The notes under the pieces: generated by a model
Seen by the model: only the letters and a program-made list of their open reading frames with translations
The model's database searches: none
Told to the model about the DNA's origin: nothing
Origin: Emiliania huxleyi CCMP1516
Taxonomy: Eukaryota; Haptophyta; Isochrysidales; Noelaerhabdaceae
Reading direction: 5' to 3'
Assembly: GCF_000372725.1 (NCBI RefSeq)
Contig: NW_005198467.1
Span: 511,619 to 568,112 of the forward strand
Length of the DNA stretch: 56,494 bases
Translations under genes and position numbers: made by a program
Part shown: positions 49,581 through 56,494 of the stretch, piece by piece
How positions within the stretch are numbered: position 1 is the stretch's first letter
How the letters are laid out: each line of letters opens with the position of its first letter

Positions 49581-49907
49581 GTGTGGTGCCCGGGCACAAA
49601 AGGCAGAGATATGGCACGATAGTTACTCTCGAGCGCAGATTACGCACGATCACCTCCTGAGGGCGCCAACGGCGCGACGCGGCCCGGGTTTCGCACACAG
49701 CAGCCCCCGGCAGGGCCTCTAGGGAACAGCGTGTGAGCTTTGGCGAACTATCATAGCCGCAGACTTATCCATGCGAAAAAGGAGCGCAGATTAAATCCTG
49801 ATGTCCGGAACGGACTTATATGTGTAGCGGGCGGGCCCAAAGCTGTGAACTGCACCCGCGATGCAGATGCAGAATGCAGAATTTGGCGGGCGGCTGTGGG
49901 ACCAACA

Positions 49908-50678
49908 ATGGAATCGATGATGCGCGTCCTCGGCTACCTTCTCCTTCCGGGCCTTGCGCTCGGGAACCACTGCTTGGGAACCACCGTGCCAGGCTACTGC
50001 TGCTCTATCGGCTGTGACACTGCGATCGACCTGACGCAGTACGGCGTCACGCAACCCTCCTGTTCCGCGGGCGACGCAACTCTCGCCGACATCTTTGCAG
50101 ACTCGCAGGCCGATCCTACCGATCTCTGCTCCCCGCTGACGGAGGGGAGCTGCTCATGGGATTCAAGCGCAGATGCGAAGTGCGTCAGCCAGGGCCTTTG
50201 CCCGGCCGTGGTACCGCCAGCCACAATTGGGTGCGTGCCGGGCGTTTTGGCGGGCGCACCGTACCCGCCACCAAACCCGCCACCCCCCTCCCTGCCGCCG
50301 CCGACACCGCCGCCGCCCTCGCCGCCGTCCCCCACCCGCCCCACCACCTCAGCTCCTCCCTCTTTGAACGCAGCACACCGCGCTTTGGCCCGCGCAGGGT
50401 TCGAGATTACACGAGATTACACGAGCTTACACGAGATTGCCATCTGACCCGCGCAGGGTTCGAGTACGCCGTCGAAGGCAAGGCGTCCCGCTGCAAGCTC
50501 TTCAAGGGCCCCATCCTCTCGACGCTGCCCGTCGGCGGCGCGCGCTGCTACAAGAAGGTGTCCAAGACGGAGCTCGGGCCGCACAAAAAGCGGCTCTAGT
50601 GAGGCCGTCAAGGGCGACCTCAAGCCGTCCTCCTTCTTCTCGCTGCGCGACTCGATCATGAACATCTCGCACGAGTAG
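49908..50678 (+). CDS. Secreted Cys- and Pro-rich protein with PAN/apple-like end
   Basis: Start at ATG 49908 (MESMMRVLGYLLLPGLALG, a secretory signal). The first domain is Cys-rich (NHCLGTTVPGYCCSIGCDTA, SWDSSADAKCVSQGLC), followed by a polyproline spacer (PPPNPPPPSLPPPTPPPPSP) likely to be hydroxylated and glycosylated. A second exon after a ~59-nt intron (about 50398-50456) reads GFEYAVEGKASRCKLFKGPI...CYKKV, the end pattern of an apple/PAN-like domain. A last short exon, from about 50614, encodes AVKGDLKPSSFFSLRDSIMN and stops at 50678. Probably an extracellular matrix or scale-associated protein; function not known. Both sides of the first intron carry GCGCAGGGTTCGAG, so the exact splice position is ambiguous. 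Confidence 0.6.
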
Positions 50679-52862
50679 AACCTCTCGCTTCCCCTCGGGG
50701 TAGCCCAGTCTGTCGGGGGGGAATTGCTCCACGTCCGCGTAAGCTTCCACAGGCGCGGCAGACTTTGCATGCTCCGGCCACCTCTCTCCGGTGAAGGCCT
50801 CTCGCGCCCGCATTTTGCTGAGCGTCACGGGGCGGGGGGCGGTGGCTTGTACTATTGCGATGGCTGTGACCCCGGCGGGGCGGTGGGCGGGCTCACCGAT
50901 CACTGTGATGTCCACCTCCGTGTGTATTGCGGTGACGCCGGGGGAGAGCCATGTGTACATTTGCTGCGTCGAGAACTCGCGCTCGATGAGCTGCTTGAGT
51001 CTCCGCACTGCCGGTATTATGTTAGGGGTGTGTGTAACGCCCGTCTTGATTATCAGCTTGATCTTCGTCTCCATTTACACCCCTCGGGTTGGAATTAGTA
51101 GTTGAATCCCAAATCGCCATACTACATAGCGCGGAGTGCACTGCCGGCATCCCTGTCTCCGTACTCCCGCCGAGTGCGAAACGCGTCTTCCAACCTCCAT
51201 CGAGCGGCGAGGCCGCCCCCAATTTGACCCGGTCCCCATGGGTTCCAGGTTACTCCCCGGAAGTTTTGCGCAATCATGGCTCGTTGTGCGAGTATATGGG
51301 CCACGATGTCTCAAATATGAGGGGTTTTGACTCCTACCGACTCCTGACGCTACCCCTGGCAGCTCTAATGACCAGGGTCAGTAGTGTTGTGATAGAGGCT
51401 GCCCATACTAGCGCAGGAGCTGCCACACTCGCCCGGACCGTCCCCTTCTGGGGCCGGTTCCGCAGCCCGCGAGAGCCGACAGCGGGGCCGTGCCGCGGGT
51501 GCTTACTGCCGAGTGCCACAAACACTGCGCCGTCCCGCCATCACCTACAGGCTGTCTTGTGTGATGGTTGGGATGTCAAAACGCCACCGTCTTGGCTCTT
51601 GCGACCTCAAACCCGCGAGCTGTATGGGTGGTCCTGACGTCGACAGACGCCCGATGACCACGGTGAAGCTGAGCCGGAACGAGTCGACAAGTCTCGCCTG
51701 AGCCCGTGGCGGTCGCCGGCTGAGTCGCCGTGCACGGGCCGGTACCTCAGGCGTCACCTCCGCAGCCTCAGGTCTCACACTCCATCACCTCCGACGGGAC
51801 GCCTTCGGTGGCACGCTCGGCGGCGACTTTGTGGCAGCCCCACAGCGAGCGCGGCGTCGAGCCTGTTCGGTCTGGTCGGTTCGCGGCACTCACTGGGTGC
51901 CAGGGAGTGCCGCCGACACGCGAGCGGTGCTTCCTGGCGGCGCGCGCCGGCTGTGGGGCTGCCACAAACTCGAGACACGCTTTTTGGGACATTTTCGACG
52001 CTTTTGGCCCATATACTCGCACAACAAGCCTCATGCCTATTACTACCAAGGGGAGCTCGAGTATGCGTTCGACGTAGGATGGGTACCACTGAGCCTGTGC
52101 CTTGCGTGGTCTTGGTTTCAGCACCTCGCGAGACCGCCTGCGTTTCATATTTCTTTTTCAGTCGGAATTTACATATTGAACATAGAGTTCATTGCCTGGC
52201 CAGCGTACCTGTCCCCGTCTTCCCTTCGGTCACGAAACGCATTCCATACCATGGTAAAGGGGGTAGCAAACATCGGATCTGCATGGGTCTCTAAAAAATC
52301 AGAGATTCTCCCTATCAATGCTAAGGGCAGCTCGAGTAAGCGATCGACGATGGATGGACGGATGCCACATGTGGCCACCGGCTTTTCTTGGTCTCGGGTT
52401 TTGGTCACCCTCATAGTAGGCTCGCTTGCGCTTCTTGAGCATTAGACGTGGCATATTTTTCTTTTTCATTCAGAAATTGGGGGCAGCTCGCAGCTCAGTT
52501 GGGACGGTGCACGCTCCAGGAAGAAACAGCACAGGTAGCCGATAGTAACCCCAATGCCCACCCCCAGACTGACCGCCTCGAGCACCTCCCACCACTTTTC
52601 TGCGTCCAGCCCTTTGCAGTCTTCGGTGGGTACGAGAGGGGCCACGGAGGGGGGTCGGGTACCTCGCTGTGTCGGCTGGATCCGTCTGAGAGCCCGCTTC
52701 CGTCCTGCGCCTTTTGGCGGACCAAAGGCAGCACGTCGGGCAGTGCGGTGTCATCGGGTGACTCTGGAAGAAGGTCAGCGACCACATGGACGGTCGGGTT
52801 CGGGTTCATGCACCTCTCTAGACCCACTCTCGGAAAATTCGAGGAGCATATCGCTCTCCGAC
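50679..52862. repeat. Intergenic with diverged internal repeats
   Basis: GTTGTGCGAGTATATGGGCC (51283-51302) is repeated as its exact reverse complement at 52006-52025. Diverged direct similarity (about 75% by eye) links 52035-52165 with 52310-52470, through words such as 'gggagctcgagtatgcg' / 'gggcagctcgagtaagcg' and 'catatttctttttcag'. A weaker match links 51130-51200 with 52190-52250. No gene is supported. Confidence 0.6.
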
Positions 52863-53156
52863 ATGAGGCGCGTTGCACTTGCCAGTGCTGCCCTGGCCTT
52901 CTGTCTGCCCGCCCAATGGGTGGCAGGTGCCTCTGCTGCTGTGGCATGCCTCGCGGCTGCGACTGGCCGGCGCCTCGGCGCGTCAGCTCGGCTCGGCGTA
53001 GCGATCGTGGCCAGCGCAACTCGCCTGGACTCAACGCTCAGCCAGGAGCTCCCGCACGCGCTGGCGCGAGTCATGGCGCATGCAACGCGCAGCAATGCTC
53101 GCCTCGCCTCGCGCAAATGCGACCGTCTTCGCAGCCGACAGTCCACCGCCTGCTAA
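52863..53156 (+). CDS. Small ORF with signal-peptide-like start (doubtful)
   Basis: A 97-residue frame beginning MRRVALASAALAFCLPAQWV, then AGASA, a good secretory signal. The rest is Ala/Arg/Ser-rich (LARVMAHATRSNARLASRKC) without a recognised domain. It could be a short secreted protein, a first exon, or chance. Confidence 0.3.
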   Translation: MRRVALASAALAFCLPAQWVAGASAAVACLAAATGRRLGASARLGVAIVASATRLDSTLSQELPHALARVMAHATRSNARLASRKCDRLRSRQSTAC

Positions 53157-53394
53157 AGAAGCACAGCGACGAATGCGGCACCGGCGACGCATGGCAGGCT
53201 GGTCATGACGCAGTTATAGGGTGTTGTGTGCCGTCAGAGTGACTCTCTGTGTGTCAGGGATAGTCAGGGCCGTCCATCAGAGCTCCAGTAAGCTCGGAGA
53301 CACCCCATTAGTGCGACTCGACCTCTTTGAGTCACTGCCTTCCCGGCGGTTTGGCTGTAGAGCCTCTACAACAAACTCTACAACAAAATCTTAA

Positions 53395-53600
53395 CGGAGT
53401 CGCTTAGGCGGCTCCGGTGGTGTGCCGGTGATAGTACTAGCACGCGCCAGTTCGCACCTGTGTCGAGCCTGTCTGCTAAAGAAAGAAAGAAAGAAAACAG
53501 ACAACCCAAAGGAGGGATGGGAGAACTGTCTGCTGTGAGACACAGTTGCCCGGTAAATTCTTTCTTCGACCCGTGATGGGCGGTGCGCTCCGCGTCCCGG
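53395..53600. repeat. Repeat mosaic upstream of methyltransferase-like gene
   Basis: 53395-53430 ('taacggagtcgcttaggcgg') matches 855-880. 53470-53522 ('gaaagaaaacagacaaccc' then 'ggagggatgggag') is part of R4. Confidence 0.7.
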
Positions 53601-53622
53601 CGCAGAAGGCCCTCGCCTAATT

Positions 53623-54166
53623 ATGAGCGGCCGCAAGACGCCTCCTCCGGCGGTCGTCGTGCTCGCCGAAGGCGTTGAGCGATGGCCCTCGCTCAGCGCA
53701 GCCGCCAAGCAGCGGCTCCTCGTCGCCGTCGCCACCAGCAAGCGCTCCGAGAAGCAAAGCGCCGTCCGCTTGCTCGAGCTGGCGCAGGAGGACACGAACC
53801 GCGGCGTGCAGCTGCTCGCCGGCGCGCTGCGGGAGGGCGGCGGCGGCGAGCCGTCGGGCCTGGCGGCGGAGCAGCTCGCTGCGACTCTGCGCCTCTGCCG
53901 CCAGCGTCTCGCGCCGCTCGCGGGCGCTGCTGGCGGCGGCCTCGCGGCGGCCGGCGCCAACGGCTCTGTGGAGTGGAGCCTGGAGCACGGATTCACCTTG
54001 CAGGGCGTGGCGGCCGCGCCGTACCCCGCCGCCGCCGCCGCTCCCCTCCCCTTCCGGCTGAATCCAGCGGCGCTCGAGTCGCTCTCGGCGTCACACGCGC
54101 TGCCGGCGCCGCTGCACTCCGACCCGGGGGCAGGATCACGAGCGCCGACCCCGCCGCCGCCGAGCA

Positions 54167-54209
<43 letters not shown>

Positions 54210-56222
54210 GCCTCCCGCGCCGCCGGCCGACGGGGTTCGGATCTCGTTGCCCAAGGCGTCGCGCAAGGTGTCGCAGCTGGGCAGGCCGGCGGCAGGGCGG
54301 GGAGGCGGCGGGATGGACATGGCGTCGGGACGGAGCGACAAGTACAGCCGCGCGAGGCAGGGCGCGCGCACGATGCAGATGCTCGATCTCGGCGAGGAGA
54401 AGCAGCTGCAGCGGCAGACGGCGGCGGCTGTCGCGCCAAAGAAAAAGGAGGCGGCGCGCCGCAAGAGGGAGCCGGTGCCCGACCCGGTCGCTAGGAGGCA
54501 ACCTTAATGAATGAGTAATTCTGCCTGCACACCTACTTAATAGGTGCCCGACCCGTTCGCGGGCGCGGTGCAGGCGCAGGAGGACGGCACGGCAGTCTAC
54601 TACCAGGACCGGAGGAAGCAGTGGCCGTACACCGCTAGCGCGGCGGGCGCCTCCCTCCTCCAGCGACTGCTCGCCGAGGCGACCCCGCTGCTGCGGCTCG
54701 TCTTCATGAACTGATTGGGCGCCTATCAACTCGTCAGTGAATAGGCGACCCCGCTGCTGCGCTCGTCCCTCGAGGCGCTGCAGGTTGTGAGTGGGGAGGA
54801 GCGGGTGTTGGACTGGATGGAATGGGATGGGATTTGGGATTGGGAGTGATGGATGCTGTGCTGAGGTGGTGACGGCGCCACATCTCGGCCATCTCTCGCC
54901 CATCTCCCGCCGTTCTCCCGCCGATCTCTCGCCGATCTCCCGCCGCAGGATGACCCTGACGGCGCCGAGCTGCGGCGCGAGGGCGAGCGCATCTACGCGC
55001 AAAAGCCGAACATGCGCGCGGGCGGCATCACGTGGTCACAAGAAAACTACGCGCACCTCGGTCTCCAGGCCGAGTACCTCCGCCTCAAGTCCATCCAGCG
55101 CATCACCGAAGGGACCGTCGCGATGGAGCGCGCCTACAACGCCGGCGCCTTCGCCGCGCTGCGCGACGCACGCACCAAGACCCCCTTCCGCGTCGCCTCT
55201 CTCGGCGGTGGGCCTGGATTCGAGCTGCTGGCGGTGCGGGAGTTTTGCGCCGCGCGGCTGCCGCAGGCGGAGCCGCACACCTGCTCTCGCACTTGCATCT
55301 CACATCTCCCCACATCTGCCCACACCTCCCCACATCTGCCCACATCTGCCCACATCTGCCCACATCTGCCCACATCTGCCCACATCTGCCCATATCTCTT
55401 CATGTCTATCCACATCGCCCCATATCTGCCGCAGGCGGAGCCGCAGCTGCTCTCGCTCGACCTGCAGGGCGCGTGGCGGCCATGCTGCGAGGCGCTCGGG
55501 CTGCGCTTCGAGGTGTGGGACGTGAGGGACGTTAATTACATCAATTTAGTCCATGAGTGCACTGATGCCTCGGGCTGCGCCTCGAGGTGTGGGATGTGAT
55601 GGACGGCGACGGGCTGCTCGGCAAGACGGGGTGGCCCGCCATCGACCTGGCGGTCATCTCGTACGTCTACTACCACTACATGTCCAACGAGCACTGCGCC
55701 GACTGGCTGGCGAGGCTGCTGCACGCCGGCGCCGTCAAGGCGGTCCTCATCATCTCGCGCTTCGAGGACCTCTCGCAGAACCTCGACGCAGTCGCGCGGC
55801 GCGGCGTGCATGTCGTGCCCCTCATGCGCAAGCCCCGCCACTCGCGCCGCCCCACCGATCACCGCCAGCTCCTCTACGTGTCGCCGACAGCGGGCGAGCT
55901 GCCCACGCCGCTGCCGCAGCAGGAGTGGCTGCCCTCCCCTACCCCCACGGTACCCGCACCCATCCCCTACCCCCACGGTACCCGCACCCATCCCCTACCC
56001 CCACGGTACCCGCACCCTGCCGCCGCAGGAGTGGCTGCCGTGCTCCTTCCCAAACGTGCCGTTCGAGGACCAAAAGGCAGCGACACAAGTCGTCCCACAC
56101 GCCCGAGACGCTCCCCCTCGAACCTTCTCGGAACCGTCCTGCAGGCAGAGGCGGACAAGTCGTACCGCCAGCGCGGCACCGCGTTCGACTATTCCGCAGA
56201 GTACGCGCCGCCGCCGCCGCGC

Positions 56223-56259
<37 letters not shown>

Positions 56260-56494
56260 TGGAGGCGGCCGACTCCTTCGATGCCGAATGGAGCCGCGCG
56301 CAGCCGCTCGGGCAGCCGCTGTCGCGGCAGCCGAGCGGCGGATCCAGGGACGCGTCCAGGGACGCGACCAGGGACGCGTCCAGGGACGCGACCCGCAGCC
56401 CGACACTCGCGCCGCACTGGGTCGAGGACTTCGCGCCGCAGCGGGAGAGTGGTGGTTTCGGCGGCGGCGGCGGCTTCGCCCCCTCTAGCCCCTC
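53623..56494 (+). CDS. Methyltransferase-like protein, 3' end beyond window
   Basis: Exons: 53623-54474, 54544-54678, 54745-54783, 54949-55266, 55435-55512, 55587-55922, 56029-56076, 56145 onward; all junctions are phase 0. An N-terminal helical region (SLSAAAKQRLLVAVATSKR, SAVRLLELAQEDTNRG) and an Ala/Pro linker lead to a basic segment (KKKEAARRKREP). Next is a WW-like stretch (EDGTAVYYQDRRKQWPY). The core has a class I SAM-binding pattern: FRVASLGGGPGFELLAVREF (motif I, GGGPG), LLSLDLQGAW (motif II Asp), IDLAVISYVYYHYMS (motif IV region), AVKAVLIISRFEDL. It could methylate RNA or protein; the substrate is unknown. The C-terminus is Pro-rich, with a repeated SRDASRDATRDASRDATR element. No stop before the window end. 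Confidence 0.7.
55310..55428. repeat. Intronic array, ccacatctgcc unit
   Basis: Nine to ten 11-bp units in the intron 55267-55434. The donor and acceptor sides share CTGCCGCAGGCGGAGCCGCA (20 of 20). Confidence 0.95.
55932..56017. repeat. Introner-like family A, methyltransferase intron 55923-56028
   Basis: Three units of cccctacccccacggtaccc, the same word (here in plus orientation) as in the receptor and ARF-GEF introns. Flanked by CAGGAGTGGCTGCC on both sides. Confidence 0.9.

Noticed and set aside
50391..50470. ggttcgagatta as a tRNA T-loop
   Set aside because: It is the duplicated exon/intron boundary of the secreted-protein gene; no cloverleaf.

Overview
ORGANISM. The window is nuclear DNA of a GC-rich eukaryotic alga, most probably a haptophyte of the Emiliania/Gephyrocapsa type. 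Evidence: very high GC; intron-dense genes in which I infer GC-AG introns to be at least as common as GT-AG; a plastid-lumen precursor with a bipartite leader plus twin-arginine segment; and proteins with the 'VPxGCGPGQTL' and 'GWEWPxKGDEIEV' modules that I associate with haptophytes. The species call is inference. A 100-N gap with ragged flanks points to a Sanger-style draft assembly.

LAYOUT. 0-10 kb: repeats and two intronless RCC1-repeat genes on the minus strand (the first has lost its ATG), with a truncated PARP-like fragment between them. 10.5-16.6 kb (minus): an 18-exon receptor gene with a periplasmic-binding-protein-type ectodomain, one membrane helix, a TIR-like domain and a second TIR-like domain. 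17.6-18.5 kb (minus): a two-exon glutathione S-transferase. 19.8-28.8 kb (minus): a 23-exon BIG/Sec7-family ARF-GEF. 29-38.5 kb: a transposon-rich block with a transposon-like ORF, a 480-bp MITE with perfect 46-bp inverted termini, and a 1.7-kb recent segmental duplication that encodes a 557/562-aa protein and interrupts other genes. 38.8-42 kb (minus): a plastid-lumen protein and a Cys-rich membrane protein broken by the assembly gap. 42.2-47.5 kb (plus): a class-3 lipase, a CXXC zinc-finger protein and an ankyrin-repeat protein. 48-53 kb: fragments, a secreted Pro/Cys-rich protein and repeats. 53.6 kb to the end (plus): a methyltransferase-like gene that runs off the window.

MAIN SIGNAL. 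The introns themselves are unusual. In unrelated genes on both strands, most introns begin with a copy, often 15-28 nt long, of the start of the next exon. They are then filled by short tandem arrays, and several array families recur in introns of different genes. I placed exons by protein continuity, and the inferred totals close in frame (receptor 3363 nt, ARF-GEF 5133 nt), which supports the splice calls. This looks like recent, large-scale intron birth by tandem duplication or by introner-like elements.

FUNCTION. The genes do not form an operon-like pathway. The ARF-GEF (Golgi traffic), GST, lumen protein and lipase are housekeeping-type. The receptor with tandem TIR-like domains is the most distinctive single protein.
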